Shown here one piece after another: positions 1-10,302 of a DNA stretch of 64,000 nucleotides. Source of the stretch: Medakamo hakoo. Taxonomy: Eukaryota; Chlorophyta; Trebouxiophyceae; Coccomyxaceae. The DNA lies in NCBI GenBank assembly GCA_026636295.1, contig CP089453.1:558001-622000 (forward strand). The letters are read 5' to 3'. The translations under genes and the position numbers were made by a program. The notes under the pieces are model-generated. The model saw only the letters and a list, made by a program, of their open reading frames with translations, was not told the origin of the DNA and made no database searches. Numbering within the stretch: position 1 is the stretch's first letter; each line of letters opens with the position of its first letter.

Positions 1-2436
1 AACTGGCTGCGCGAGCGCATCGAGACGCCCGAACCGTTTGCGTACCCGCCCGCCCGGCGCGTGCACATGCTCGACCGCCTGGCCTGGTCCGAGATGTTCG
101 AGTCCTTCCTGGCCGCCAAGTACTCGGCCGCCAAGCGCTTTGGCCTGGAGGGCGGGGAAACGCTCATCCCCGGCATGAAGGCGCTCATCGACCGGGCGGC
201 CGAGCTGGGCGTCGAGTCCATCGTGCTGGGCATGCCGCACCGCGGCCGCCTCAACGTCCTGGCCAACGTCGTCCGCAAGCCCATGGCCCAGATCTTTAGC
301 GAGTTCACGGGCGTGCGGCCGGGCGACGGCGACGACTACTCCGGCACGGGCGACGTCAAGTACCACCTGGGCACGTCGTACGACCGCCCGACCGTGTGCG
401 GGCGGCGCGTCCACCTGTCGCTGCTGGCCAACCCGTCCCACCTGGAGGCCGTCGACCCCGTGCTGCTGGGCAAGGTGCGGGCCAAGCAGTACTACGCGGG
501 CGACGGCGACGGGTCCCGCACCATGGGCGTGCTGCTGCACGGCGACGGCTCCTTCGCCGGCCAGGGCGTCGTGTACGAGACGCTGGACATGGCGGGCCTG
601 CCCGCGTACGCGACGGGCGGGACGGTGCACATCGTCGTCAACAACCAGGTCGCGTTCACGACGGACCCGCGGTCGTCCCGGTCGTCGCCGTACTGCACGG
701 ACGTCGCCAAAGCGCTCAACGCCCCCATCTTTCACGTCAACGGCGACGACGTCGAGGCCGTCGTGCGGTGCTGCGAGCTCGCGGCCGAGTGGCGCGCGCG
801 CTGGAAGAGCGACGCGGTCGTCGACATCGTCTGCTACCGCCGCCACGGCCACAACGAGATCGACGAGCCCATGTTCACCCAGCCGCTCATGTACAAGAAG
901 ATCAAGGCGCACACGGACGTGTACCGCCTGTACCAGGACAGGCTGCTGGCGGAGGGCGTCGTGTCGTCGGACGAGGTGAAGGCCATTTCCAACAAGGTCG
1001 CCACCCACCTGGCCGACGAGTTTGACCGGGCGAAAGACTACAAGCCCGCCGCCAAGGACTGGCTGTCCTCGTACTGGGCCGGCTTCCACGGGCCCAACCA
1101 GCTGTCCCGCATCCGGGACACGGGCGTCCCCGCGGCCGTGCTGCGGGAAGTCGGCAAAGCCGTGTCCACCCTGCCCGACTGGCTGCGCCCGCACCGCCAG
1201 ATCGCCAAGGTGTATGAAGCCCGGTCGGCGGCCATTGAATCCGGCCACGGCGTGGACTGGGCGCTGGGCGAGGCCCTGGCCTTCGGCACGCTGCTGGCCG
1301 AGGGCAACCACGTGCGCCTGTCGGGCCAGGACGTCGAGCGCGGCACGTTTTCGCACCGCCACGCCGTCGTCCACGACCAGGAGACGGGCGCGACGTACAC
1401 GCCCCTGGCCCACGTGTTCCCCGGCCAAGCCCCCGGCCAGTTCACCGTCTCCAACTCCTCCCTGTCCGAGTTCGGCGTGCTGGGCTTCGAGCTGGGCTAC
1501 GCCCTCGAAAACCCAAACGCGCTCGTCCTGTGGGAGGCCCAGTTTGGCGACTTCGCCAACGGCGCCCAGGTCATCTTCGACCAGTTCCTGTCGTCGGGCG
1601 AGGCCAAGTGGCTGCGCCAAAACGGCCTGACCGTCCTCCTGCCGCACGGCTACGACGGCCAGGGGCCCGAACACTCGTCCGCCCGCCTGGAGCGCTTCCT
1701 GCAGATGTCTGACGAAAACCCGTACGTCCTGCCGACGGTGGACACCTCTCAATGGGCGGTGGGCGGCCACCTGGGCTCCCAGGTCCAGTCCGCCAACTGG
1801 CAGGTCGCCAACGTGACGACGCCCGCCAACTACTTCCACCTGCTCCGCCGCCAGCTGCACCGCCAGTTCCGCAAGCCGCTCGTCGTGATGGCCCCCAAAA
1901 ACCTGCTCCGCCACCCGGCCGCGCGCTCCGACCTGGCGGAATTCGACGACGACGCGGACGACCCGCACATCCAGGGCGTCCGCTTCAAACGGCTGATCAT
2001 GGACGCGTCCGCGGCCGACCGGTCGCCCCACCCGCCGCCCGTCCCCGGCGTCCGCCGCCTGATTCTGTGCACGGGCAAGGTGTACTACGAGCTCGCGGCC
2101 GCGCGCGACAAGGCTGGGCTGGACGCCACCCAGGCCGGCGGCGTCGCCATCGTCCGCCTGGAACAGCTCGTCCCCTTCCCCTTCGACCTGGTCATGCGCG
2201 AGCTGCGCCGGTACCCGGACGCGGAAGTCATGTGGGTCCAGGAAGAGCCGATGAACCAGGGCGCGTACACGCACGTCGCGCCGCGCCTGAAGACGTGCAT
2301 GCAGGCCGAGGGGCGGACCGTGCCGCACCAGATCCCGTACGCGGGCCGGGCGCCCAGCGCGGCGACGGCGACGGGCTTTGCCGAAGTGCATGCCCGCGAA
2401 CAGGCGCAGCTGGTCACGGACGCGCTGGCGCCGTGA
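1..2436 (+). CDS. OGDH: 2-oxoglutarate dehydrogenase E1 component, 3' part
   Basis: E1 of the mitochondrial 2-oxoglutarate dehydrogenase complex; it decarboxylates 2-oxoglutarate using thiamine diphosphate in the TCA cycle. The gene enters the window already open: codons are in frame from base 1, and 811 residues are visible against about 1,000 in the family, so roughly 200 N-terminal residues and the leader lie upstream. Visible landmarks are MPHRGRLNVLAN (near nt 232), the FAGQG cofactor-fold region following HGDGS (near nt 538), VVNNQ (near nt 634), DEPMFTQPLMYK (near nt 865), LSGQDVERGTFSHRH (near nt 1318), LWEAQFGDF (near nt 1530) and GPEHSSAR (near nt 1666). The C-terminus has the expected FCTGKVYY-like block. 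No intron lies in this 2.4 kb, and the frame ends in TGA. Identification rests on near-continuous family similarity. Confidence 0.97.
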   Translation, partial: NWLRERIETPEPFAYPPARRVHMLDRLAWSEMFESFLAAKYSAAKRFGLEGGETLIPGMKALIDRAAELGVESIVLGMPHRGRLNVLANVVRKPMAQIFSEFTGVRPGDGDDYSGTGDVKYHLGTSYDRPTVCGRRVHLSLLANPSHLEAVDPVLLGKVRAKQYYAGDGDGSRTMGVLLHGDGSFAGQGVVYETLDMAGLPAYATGGTVHIVVNNQVAFTTDPRSSRSSPYCTDVAKALNAPIFHVNGDDVEAVVRCCELAAEWRARWKSDAVVDIVCYRRHGHNEIDEPMFTQPLMYKKIKAHTDVYRLYQDRLLAEGVVSSDEVKAISNKVATHLADEFDRAKDYKPAAKDWLSSYWAGFHGPNQLSRIRDTGVPAAVLREVGKAVSTLPDWLRPHRQIAKVYEARSAAIESGHGVDWALGEALAFGTLLAEGNHVRLSGQDVERGTFSHRHAVVHDQETGATYTPLAHVFPGQAPGQFTVSNSSLSEFGVLGFELGYALENPNALVLWEAQFGDFANGAQVIFDQFLSSGEAKWLRQNGLTVLLPHGYDGQGPEHSSARLERFLQMSDENPYVLPTVDTSQWAVGGHLGSQVQSANWQVANVTTPANYFHLLRRQLHRQFRKPLVVMAPKNLLRHPAARSDLAEFDDDADDPHIQGVRFKRLIMDASAADRSPHPPPVPGVRRLILCTGKVYYELAAARDKAGLDATQAGGVAIVRLEQLVPFPFDLVMRELRRYPDAEVMWVQEEPMNQGAYTHVAPRLKTCMQAEGRTVPHQIPYAGRAPSAATATGFAEVHAREQAQLVTDALAP

Positions 2437-2636
2437 GGGGAGAGGGAGGGAGGGAAGGGGGTGGGATGGGCGGGCGGGTGGATGGATGGACATGGAGGGA
2501 GCGAGTGTTTTTTTTTTATCCGGCGTCTGTGGGGGAAAGAAACATGGAAGAAGACCGAGGTTTCTGTGTGTGTTGACCCGAGTTCCCGCACCCTACGCGT
2601 GCGCTGCTTTTTTTCATGCCCGTGCGGGGCGGCGTG

Positions 2637-4986
2637 TCACACGGCCGTCCCCATGCTCACGTCTCCCCCACCTCCGCCGCCGCTCCCACTCCCGCCGCCG
2701 CCTCCAGCCTTGAGAAACGGCGCCAGGTCGCGCGCGTCGTCCCGCTCGCCGCCGATCCAGGACGTCGCGCACCCGGCTTCAGCACGTAAGGCATCCGCCA
2801 GCAACGCCGCGACCAGCCCGTCCCCAGGCGCCAGGCCCAGCGCGGCGTGGTAATGCCCAGCCGCGGCCGCCGTGTCGCCCGCCGCGTGCGCAGCCAGGCC
2901 CAGGGACGCGGCCGCGCACGGGTCGGCCGGGTCCAGGGCCGCCGCCCGTTCATACGCGGCCGTGGCTTCGCCCAAGCGGCGCTGGCGGCGGAGGGCGTGG
3001 CCTAGGGCGACGAGCGTGGGCGCGGCGGTCTTGGGGAGCGGGCGGGGCGAGCGCGCGAGCGCCGCGCGCGCCCAGGCCTCGGCCGCCCGGGCCCGGGCCG
3101 CGCGGGCGGCGGCGCGGGCGGACGCCACGGCGCCAGCGTTCTCAAGGTCCGCGTCCAAGCCTTCTTCTTCATCGTCGTCGTCGCCGCACGGCCGGAGGAG
3201 GAGGGCAGCCAGTTCGTGGCAGGGCGCCGGGTCGCCGGGCGCGGCCGCGTGCGCTTGAGCGAGCAACGCCTCCGCCAGCTTGGCCGACCCAGTCCGCGCG
3301 TGCTCGCACGCCATGCCCACCAGCGGGCCCGCGGCGCCCGGGAACAGGCGGGCGGCGGCCCGGTACGCGCCCAGGGCGGCGTCGGCTTCGTCGAGCGCGG
3401 ACGCGGCGTGGCCCGCGCCCAGCCAGGCCGGCGCGAGGTTGGGGGAGAGAGCGACGGCCCGGCCGAAGTGGCGGCGGGCGGCGCCCGGCGCGCCAGCGGC
3501 CAGGTAGTAACACCCGGCCGCGTGCCAGGCCAGGCCGTCGGCCGGGTCCGACGCGATGAGGCGGTGGGACAGGAGCAGGAGTTCGGCCTTGCGGCGGAGC
3601 GCGACGCACGCCGCGAGGTGGGGCAGGACGAGGGCCGGCGGCGCGGCCGGGTCGCGGGCCAGGGCGGCGGACGAGGCGGCGTGCGCGGCGGCCGGGTCGC
3701 CGCGGGCCAGGGCCGCCGACGCGCGGGCGGCCGCGACGTCGACGGACGTGGCCAGGCCAAAGCCGAAGGGTGAGGGCGTGGACGTGGCAGAGGCTGCTGC
3801 GGCCGCGGCGGCCGCGGCCGCGGCGGCCGCGGCCGCGGCGGCCGCCGCCCGCCGCGTCGTCCGCGGCGTGGCCAGGGGCCCAGGCGGCGGGGAGGCGGGC
3901 GCCATGGTGATGTCTGCAGACGCGGTGGTCGTGGCAACAGTCGGCAGCGGGAGCGGCAGGCCGGGCGTCGCGCCCTCTTCCACTGGTGGCGCGGGCGGGC
4001 GGGCGGCCGCGCGCGCGGCGGCCAGTGCCGCCGTCGCGGCAGCTGCGACAGCCGCCTCACCCGCGGCGTTGCCTTCTTCTGTCGGCGGCGGCGCTTCCAG
4101 CACGGCCAGTGCGGCTTCAGCAGGACCCGGGTCTGCGTCTTTAGAGCAGGACGCGATGAAGAGGAGCTGTTGATGTTTTTTTTTTTTTTTTTGGGATGGA
4201 TGGAAAATGGGAAACCAAAGACGCCTTTTTTTCGGCCGGCAAAACCACCGCTCCCACCGACTCACCTGCAACCACTCGTCCCCAGGCTCAAAGCCCAGGC
4301 CGGCTACTAGCGCCGCTTCCTCGGCCGGCGGCAGTAAATGCGACCCGACCAACGCATGAAACGCGTCGACGGCCGCGGCCGGGTCAGTCGCCAGCGCGGC
4401 TTTGTACGCGCCCGCCGCGGCCGCCCTGTCGTCCAGGGCGGCGTGCGCGTGGCCGCGCAGGGTCCACGCGTCGGCTAAGAGAGTGCGCGGCGCTCCGGGA
4501 GGTAAAGGGGGGGTGGAACCGTCGACGGGCAGCGACGGCCCGCCCAGCGCGTCGAGCGCGCCCTCCCAGTCGCCCGCGGCCGCTAGCGCACGCGCCGCCA
4601 GGTGCCGCACGCCCGGGTCGGCGGACGTGGGTCCACCGGCTGGGGACAGGGCAGCCAGCGCGCGGCGCGGGTGGCCGGCCAACAGGTGGGCGTGGGCGAG
4701 CAGGGCGGCGTCCGCGGCGGTCGCGCCTGGGAGTGGGGTTGCAGGAGAGAGGCCGCACGTTGAAAAAACAGCGCGCGGCCGATGGTGCGAACTTGTTTTT
4801 CGTTTGTCGTGTGCGGTGGCCGCCACGCACGGGCTGTTGGGCCCGCCCTCCCACACACACCAACAGCTCACCTGGCAAGGCGGCCAGCTGCTCCGCGTAG
4901 AAGGCCGCGGCAGCGTAGGCGTGGCGGCCGAGGGAGGCGTGCGCAGCAGAGCGCAAGCGGTCGGGCAGGGAGGCAGGAGCGGCCAT
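2637..4986 (-). CDS. CDC16: anaphase-promoting complex subunit 6 (CDC16/APC6), TPR protein
   Basis: A TPR scaffold of the APC/C ubiquitin ligase that drives mitotic exit in the nucleus. Three exons read on the minus strand: 4986-4872, 4726-4266 and 4166-2637, giving about 701 residues against about 620 in animals. Both introns (4871-4727, 4265-4167) have GTGAG donors and keep phase. TPR-like helices run through the protein. The block GCYYLAAG...AWLGAGHA...LLAQAHAAAPGDPAPCHELA (near nt 3520-3190) matches the diagnostic CDC16 region. The extra length comes from an Ala/Pro-rich insert around nt 4090-3760, including an Ala homopolymer at nt 3848-3789 encoded by alternating GCC/GCG codons, and from a Gly-rich C-terminal tail. 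The start at 4986 is chosen because the frame further upstream is only intron-like read-through. It shares a 260-bp divergent promoter with the carboxypeptidase gene. Confidence 0.88.
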
Positions 4987-5246
4987 TCTTCCTCGGAGAG
5001 AGGATGGCTGCGACTGCGGTTGGAGGGAGAGGGACGTCGCTCACACGCGGGCGTCGTGCGCGCGGCTCGTGTCCGCGCGAGCGCGCCTGCCCCTCTCTCA
5101 AAGAGGAAGAAATGAAAGCTTTGCAGTCGAGCGCCCGCGCTTCGCTCTGGTGCGCAGACGAGCGAAGAAGAGCGAGCGAAGGCCAAGCCCTTTTTTTTCG
5201 CCCTCGCCGCGCCTCCGCCCACGCCTCGCACATTCCATCCCGCCGC
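4987..5246. promoter_or_regulatory. divergent intergenic region, CDC16 / carboxypeptidase
   Basis: These 260 bp separate two start codons that point away from each other, so both promoters must overlap here unless the 5' exons are incomplete. The stretch holds pyrimidine- and purine-rich patches and a run of eight T near 5190. I recognise no TATA box or named motif. Promoter function is inferred from position only. Confidence 0.5.
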
Positions 5247-6238
5247 ATGGCGTACGTGGCCCGGCCTGCTCCAGGCACTGGCCGGTCGTTGGCGGGCCCG
5301 CGCACCGCTGTCGCGCCGCTGAAAATGAAGGCGCCGCACCCGCCGTCGCCGGCCGCTGGCCGCGCCGCCGCGCCGCTGCGCGGCTCGGTTGCGGCCGCGG
5401 CCGACATCAAGTGAGTGTGGATCTTTCTTTTGCTTGAGGCACATAAGGACCGTACAGGCAGCCCCGTCCACGTGCGCGTGTGAGCAGGCAACCGCGTGTC
5501 ATGGCCGCGTCGCCCCGCCCATCAAGAAAAAGAGGGGCAGCCGTCCCCTCTCCCCCGCACACGCGCCGACCCTCTCCACCCACCACCACTTTTCTCCACC
5601 ACCACCACTCCCCACCCACACCTGCAGGTGGGCCGAACCGGACGCGTCCGCCGCCTCGGGCGAGCGCGTCACCGCGTCGGCCCTGCACCCGCTCGGCATT
5701 TACATCAACTCCAATTTCGATGCGGGCAACATCGAGGTCGTCAACGTCGGGTCGCGCCTGGAGCGCGGCGTCGTCCACGAAATTGACCTGAAAATCGCGC
5801 CCGACCCGTTCTGCGAGCGCGACGGCCGCGCCCACTTTCAATGGTTTTACTTCCGCGTGTCGGGCGCCAAGAACGAACGCCTGCGCCTGCGCATCGTCAA
5901 CGCGGGCGACGCGTCCTTCGGCCCGGGCGGCTTTGGCGGCGGGTACGCCGCGGCGTCCACGTACGACCGCCACAACTGGATGCGCGTGCAGGGCGACGTG
6001 GGGACGACGGACTACGACGCGGACAGCGGCGTCCTGACGATCGACCACACCCCGCGCTGCGACGCCGTCTATTTCGCATACTGGCCGCCGTTCACGCTCG
6101 AAAGGCACCAGAAGATGGTGGCGCGGGTGCAGGCCACGGAAGGCGTGGCCCTGGAAATGCTCGGGTGCGTTTGCGCGCCGCCCCTGTTTTTGTTTCGTGC
6201 GCCCGCACCAGCACGCGCCGTACACACACTCAACGCCC

Positions 6239-6277
<39 letters not shown>

Positions 6278-7140
6278 TTTTGCCGTTGATATCCACAGGG
6301 AAACGCTCGACGGCCACGACCAAGACTTGCTCAGAATCGGCCCGCTGGAGGACGGCCGGCCGCGGATCTGGATCTTGGCCCGCCAGCACCCGGGCGAGCC
6401 GCAGGGCGAGTATTTCTGTGAGGGGCTCCTCGCGCGCCTCCTCGACCCGGCCGACGCGGTCGGGCGCGCCCTCCGCGAAGCCGCCACCTTCTTCGTCGTG
6501 CCCAACATGAACCCGGACGGCAGCTGGCGCGGGCACTTGCGCACCAATGCCGCCGGCGTCAACTTGAACAGGGCGTGGGCGGAACCGGTCGACCGCGAGA
6601 ACGCGCCCGAAGTGGCCATGGTCAAACAAGCCATGCGCGAGACGGGCGTCGACCTGTGCCTGGACGTCCACGGCGATGAGGCCATCCCCGGCGTCTTTGC
6701 CGCGGGCTGTGAGGGCGTCCCCGGCTTCGTGGGCGGCCGCCTGGAGGCGCTGCAAAACGAGTTCATCGGCGCCCTCAAACGCCGGTGCCCGGAATTCACG
6801 ACTGAAATGGGGTACGGCAAAACGCCGGCGGGCAAAGCCAACCCGGCCATCTGCAAGAACGCGGTCGCGGTGAGTTTGCTGTTTTGTGTCCGTCCTTTTT
6901 TGTTCGCGGCCACGACCAATCTCTTCCATCAAACTCAACCCAACTCCCTTCTCCCCGTCCCCTCAACCCCGGCAGATGGAATTCAACGCGCTCGCAATGA
7001 CGCTAGAGCTCCCATTCAAGGATGCGGCGTACGCGCCCGACCCCAAAACGGGCTGGTCGCCGTCCCGCTCGCACCATTTGGGCCGGGACGTGCTGGGCGC
7101 GATTTACGAGCTGCTGCCGAGCTTGAAAGCGGGCAAGTGA
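5247..7140 (+). CDS. M14-family cytosolic carboxypeptidase, bacterial (PaCCP-like) type
   Basis: A zinc metallocarboxypeptidase related to the CCP/Nna1 group that trims glutamates from tubulin tails; its substrate here is unknown. Four exons: 5247-5410, 5628-6164, 6299-6869 and 6976-7140, about 478 residues. The N-domain contains INSNFDAGNIEVV and QWFYFRVSGA. The catalytic domain has the zinc motif ARQHPGE (near nt 6378), the substrate-binding block PNMNPDGSWRGHLRTNAAG followed by LNR (near nt 6502) and DVHGDE (near nt 6664), then MTLELPFKD near the C-terminus. These strings resemble the compact bacterial CCPs more than animal AGBL proteins. The first 65 or so residues (exon 1) are extra, Ala/Pro-rich and possibly a targeting leader; a second ATG lies at 5326. 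The intron at 6165-6298 holds a 38-base poly-C tract that doubles as the polypyrimidine tract. Confidence 0.9.
6240..6277 (+). repeat. 38-base poly-C homopolymer inside an intron
   Basis: An uninterrupted run of C lies 21 bases before the acceptor AG of the second intron of the carboxypeptidase gene. It takes the place of the usual mixed C/T tract. Its exact length may be affected by sequencing error. Confidence 0.85.
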
Positions 7141-7252
7141 GGAAGCTATTTTTTTTATGTGTGTGTGTGTGTGCTGCGTGGGCGTGGGAATCCGTGTGCA
7201 AGGGGAGCGGGGCAGGGCGGGGTTTGCAGGTTGTTGTCCATTTTTTTCGAAT

Positions 7253-8005
7253 CTACAGTTTTCGCAGGCCCGACACGAGGTAGCACCCCCTCCACGGCCC
7301 GTGGTCCTCCACTGCAGACAGGCGCAGCTCAAGCGCGCTCTCCTCTCGCCGCCCGTCGACATGGCGGACAACAGTGAACGGCACGGCCGCCGCCCCGTCG
7401 TCGCTCAGGCGGGGCGGGCCGCAGATCGACACCTCGCCCGCGCCGATGACCAGGCGGGCCGGCCCGTCGTCCCGCAGCAGCGTGCCCTCCCACTCTTCAA
7501 AGAGGCGCCACGCCCCACTCCCCCAGTCTTTGCCTCGCCTCCCCGCGCCTGGCGTCAGCGGCGCCGCGCCGCCCGTGTCGGCGGGCAGGGTGAACGCGAA
7601 AGCGGTGGACGCGCCGGCGGATGGAGACGGATAATCCATCCGCTGCAGCGCCGCCAGGACGGCGCGCGCTACTTCGCCAGGCGAGAGGAGGGGTGAGGGT
7701 GCGCGTGGTGCTGGAGTCAGGGACGGGTTTGTGAGCAGGAGGCGGGACAGGGCGGCGGCGACGGGGTCGTGGCCGGGCGCGGGCGGGCGGTCCTCCGGGT
7801 CGTGGCCAGGCGCGGGCGGGCGGTCGGGGTCGTGGCCGGGCGCGGCCGTGCACATTCGTGGCCGGCCGGGTGGGGGCGGCTGCGCCAGGCGCCCGGGCTC
7901 CCACAAATTTGACCTCCGGGCTGTCCACGCCCCGCAGAGAGCCACTCCGGTTCCGCGGAACCGGAGTGGCGGAGACCGCATGGGCAGTCCTGTGCTCGCG
8001 CGCAT
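7253..8005 (-). CDS. conserved-looking protein of unknown function
   Basis: An open frame of 250 codons ending in TAG, unusual here, where TGA dominates. I do not recognise the family with confidence. The C-terminal 140 residues, from [20 protein letters not shown] onward, have alternating helix and strand character with a [12 protein letters not shown]-like block. They recall plant plastid proteins with an NTF2-like fold, but this is only an impression. The N-terminal half is Arg/Ala/Pro-rich and could be a plastid leader. It contains a threefold repeat of APGHDP (nt 7847-7768), also visible as a DNA repeat, and a 30-bp perfect palindrome (7941-7970). A second in-frame ATG at 7855 would drop the palindrome and most of the leader. 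It converges on the carboxypeptidase gene with 112 bp between stop codons. Confidence 0.5.
   Translation of the reverse strand: MRASTGLPMRSPPLRFRGTGVALCGAWTARRSNLWEPGRLAQPPPPGRPRMCTAAPGHDPDRPPAPGHDPEDRPPAPGHDPVAAALSRLLLTNPSLTPAPRAPSPLLSPGEVARAVLAALQRMDYPSPSAGASTAFAFTLPADTGGAAPLTPGAGRRGKDWGSGAWRLFEEWEGTLLRDDGPARLVIGAGEVSICGPPRLSDDGAAAVPFTVVRHVDGRREESALELRLSAVEDHGPWRGCYLVSGLRKL
7941..7970. repeat. 30-bp perfect palindrome
   Basis: The sequence from GCCACTCCGG to CCGGAGTGGC is identical to its own reverse complement over all 30 bases, centred on CCGCGG. It lies near the 5' end of the minus-strand unknown gene. It could be a hairpin in RNA, a dimeric protein site or chance; nothing in it is a known site to me. 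Confidence 0.9.
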
Positions 8006-8104
8006 GAAAGCGAGAGAGAAACTCCGTTTTGGTGCCCCCCCTCCCCCCGGCTCGCTTCATGTCATTCCGGCCACCCCCCTCCCTCTGTCGCCCGGAAACA
8101 CGGA

Positions 8105-8359
8105 ATGCCAGCACCACCGGCGCCGCCCGCCCGCCCGCCCCCTGCCGCGCCGCCGCCGCCCGTCACCGCCACGCACGAGGACACAAAAGCCGCCCCGCTG
8201 CAGGCCGCCGCACCTGTCGGTCCTCCACCCTCCACCACCGGCCTCGACGCGGCCGGCCCACGCGGGCCTGCCGTCCTGGCTGGCATGGAGGCCCGGAGCC
8301 CGTGGAGCAACGGCCGCGTCCAAGAGATCGTGCCGGACCGGACGGTTGTGGTGTTGTGA
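8105..8359 (+). CDS. possible small protein, 84 codons
   Basis: A plus-strand ATG-to-TGA frame inside the region between two divergent genes. The first half is Pro/Ala-rich low-complexity sequence, typical of random open frames in this GC-rich DNA. The last 25 residues ([20 protein letters not shown] and a hydrophobic end) look more like real protein. No family is recognised. It may instead be 5'-leader sequence or an exon of a neighbour. Support is weak; it is listed so that it is not lost. Confidence 0.2.
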   Translation: MPAPPAPPARPPPAAPPPPVTATHEDTKAAPLQAAAPVGPPPSTTGLDAAGPRGPAVLAGMEARSPWSNGRVQEIVPDRTVVVL

Positions 8360-8389
8360 GATGGGACGGACCCCGGCCCACGCATCGAG

Positions 8390-8447
8390 GGATGGATGGA
8401 TGGATGGATGGATGGATGGATGGATGGATGGATGGATGGATGGATGG
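8390..8447 (+). repeat. (GGAT)n microsatellite, about 14 copies
   Basis: An uninterrupted tetranucleotide array. Shorter relatives lie at about 2468-2492 and 13784-13800, and a degenerate ATCC-strand array lies in a RecA intron at 57731-57816. All are non-coding. Translated frames through it give meaningless Met-Asp-Gly-Trp repeats. Confidence 0.95.
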
Positions 8448-8557
8448 GAGTGGATGGAGGGGAAGGCGGAGGGGTGTGCGCGACGAAGCGCAGAGACAGA
8501 CGCGAGCTTCTCTCTCTCGCGGGCGCGCGCACGTCACCACAGCACCTCCAGGTCGCA

Positions 8558-10095
8558 ATGGCCACCACCCAGGCCGCTGACGAGGTCATCGACCTGTGTG
8601 CCTCCTCCTCGTCTGATGACGACGGCGGCGGTGGCGGCCCACTCCCAGCCGGCCGGCGGTGCGTTTTTTTTTTTTGGCTCGCCCCAGCTTTCGCCGCGCA
8701 CGTTTTCGCATTTCCGTCTCCTCAGCCCCTCCCACCACCATCCAAAACAGCCCGCCCGCCCCGCTGCCCATGACCCGACGGCCGTCCACGATGGCTGGTG
8801 AGACTGCGGGTCCGTCCTCCTCTTCGCCCGCCGCACCAGCACCTCCGCCACCGCGCCGCCGCCCAAAAACGCGCGCCCCGCCACCGCCCACCGTCGCCGA
8901 AGCTGTGGCCGTCGCCCGGGCGGCGGTCTCAGGCGCGACGCTGAGCCTGGGTGGTGGGGGCGGGGGTGAAGGGCGCGCGAGGCCAGCAGCCCGCCCACCT
9001 GCACCTGCCGCGCGCACCAATCCCGCCGCGCCGCCGCCGCTCTCGGCCGCGGCCGCGCTGGCCGCGCTGCGCGCCTCCCTGGACGCGTCGTTGGTGACGC
9101 ACCCGACGGGGCACGCGCTGCTGCCGGCCCTGGCAGCGGCGGGCGTGCCCCACCGCGTGTCGCGGACCGACCACCCGCTGACGGGCAGCGGGCTGCGGAC
9201 GGTCGTGTTCAGCCGCGTGGTCGCTGGACGGCCCGCCCACGAAAATGCGGACCCCCAGCCCGAAGAGCCCTTGCCGTACGTCCTCGCCTGCCTGACCGCG
9301 CCCGACTTTGTGGCCTGGTGCGAAGATGCCGTGGCCGCGGACGGCTCTGCAGCCGCTGCCGCCGCCGCCGGCCCCCTGCCAGCCGGCGCGGCCGCACGCG
9401 CGGGCCTGGCCCGCTTAGTGGCGGCCGCGTCGGCCGCCCACCCAGGCGCCACCCTGGGCGTCGTGATTGAAGGACTGGACGCGTACCTGACTGCGCGTGA
9501 ACGGGCAGACGTCGCGGCCGGCCGCACGCCCGGCCGCGGCCGCCGCCCTGGCGGTGGCGCCACCACCACCGCCTCCCAGCCACCCGCCTTTGTCCGCCGC
9601 CCGTTCGACCGGGCCGCCGCCATCGCGGCCGTCCACTGCCCGAGCTTGCGCTTGAGATTGGTTCCTGATGCAGGGTCGGCTGCTGAACACGTCGTGTCCA
9701 CGGCGGTTGCGCTGGCGACGGCCCCCCTGAAAAAACGCGCCGATTTCGTCGCCGTGTTCTCTGGCGACACGGCTGCGGGCACGGCCGCCGTCGCCGCCGC
9801 CGCCGCCGCACCGGACGCGGCCGACCCTGCTGCCCGGGCCCGTGCGGCGGCAGCGCGGGCCCTGGCGCGCCTGCCGGGCGTGCCGCCGTCCGCCGCGACG
9901 GCCATCGCGGCGCAGCACGGCAGCTTTGGTGCGCTGGTGCGCTGGGCGGCGAGCGCGCCGACCCCCGCCGCCGCGGCGGCGTCGCTGGCTGAGTTGAGGT
10001 CGGCGACGGGCCGGGGTGCGCGCGTGGGTCCGGCAGCAGCCAAGCGCGTCGTCGCCTTTGTGACGGCGACGGACGGGGAGGCGGCGTTCGAGTGA
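8558..10095 (+). CDS. EME1: EME1-like partner of the MUS81 structure-specific endonuclease
   Basis: The non-catalytic half of the MUS81-EME1 nuclease, which resolves branched DNA during recombination and replication restart in the nucleus. Exons 8558-8658 and 8751-10095 give 481 residues. The N-terminus is acidic and Ser-rich ([11 protein letters not shown]) and then disordered. The XPF-like nuclease region contains [20 protein letters not shown], where plant EME1 has a CDHPLPW-like string. It continues with [19 protein letters not shown] and [16 protein letters not shown], close to plant EME1. Helix-hairpin-helix elements follow ([32 protein letters not shown]). The acceptor at 8750 is the one that keeps phase; a better-looking tract at 8725 would shift frame. 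The TGA at 10093-10095 sits inside a perfect donor-like GTGAGT, so a further exon cannot be excluded, but the family normally ends about here. Confidence 0.85.
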
Positions 10096-10302
10096 GTAGT
10101 AGGACGGTAGAAAAAAAAAACACCGACAGGCACGCCTTCGTCCCACCCATCTCTCTCCCCGCCCGTCGTCCCCGCCCTCTCACACGCACGCACGCCCTCT
10201 CTCTCTCTCTCCCTCTCTCTCTCTCTCTCATCACCCGGATACAGGCACTCAACCTCCTCCCCCCACTCTCTCTCCATGACATGGCGCCTCCATGCGCCGC
10301 CT

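Larger units (their letters stand above)
8006..8557. promoter_or_regulatory. divergent intergenic region upstream of EME1
   Basis: These 552 bp separate the unknown minus-strand gene from EME1. They hold a small plus-strand open frame at 8105-8359, listed separately, and a (GGAT)n repeat at 8390-8447. The last 100 bases before EME1 are CT-rich (CTCTCTCTCGC near 8510). No named promoter motif is seen. Confidence 0.45.

Noticed and set aside
4987-5471. Upstream extension of the CDC16 frame to 5471
   Set aside because: It runs across the divergent promoter and exon 1 of the carboxypeptidase gene and has no similarity to CDC16. The family start fits the ATG at 4986.
7731-8801. A 356-codon plus-strand frame containing a Met-Asp-Gly-Trp repeat
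   Set aside because: The repeat is a translation of the (GGAT)n microsatellite, and the rest crosses the unknown minus-strand gene and an EME1 intron.
10096-10302. Extra EME1 exon after the GTGAGT at its stop, using the acceptor ending at 10245
   Set aside because: The candidate exon encodes low-complexity His/Ser/Pro sequence and runs into the importin-4 3' end. EME1 orthologues normally end at the present stop.
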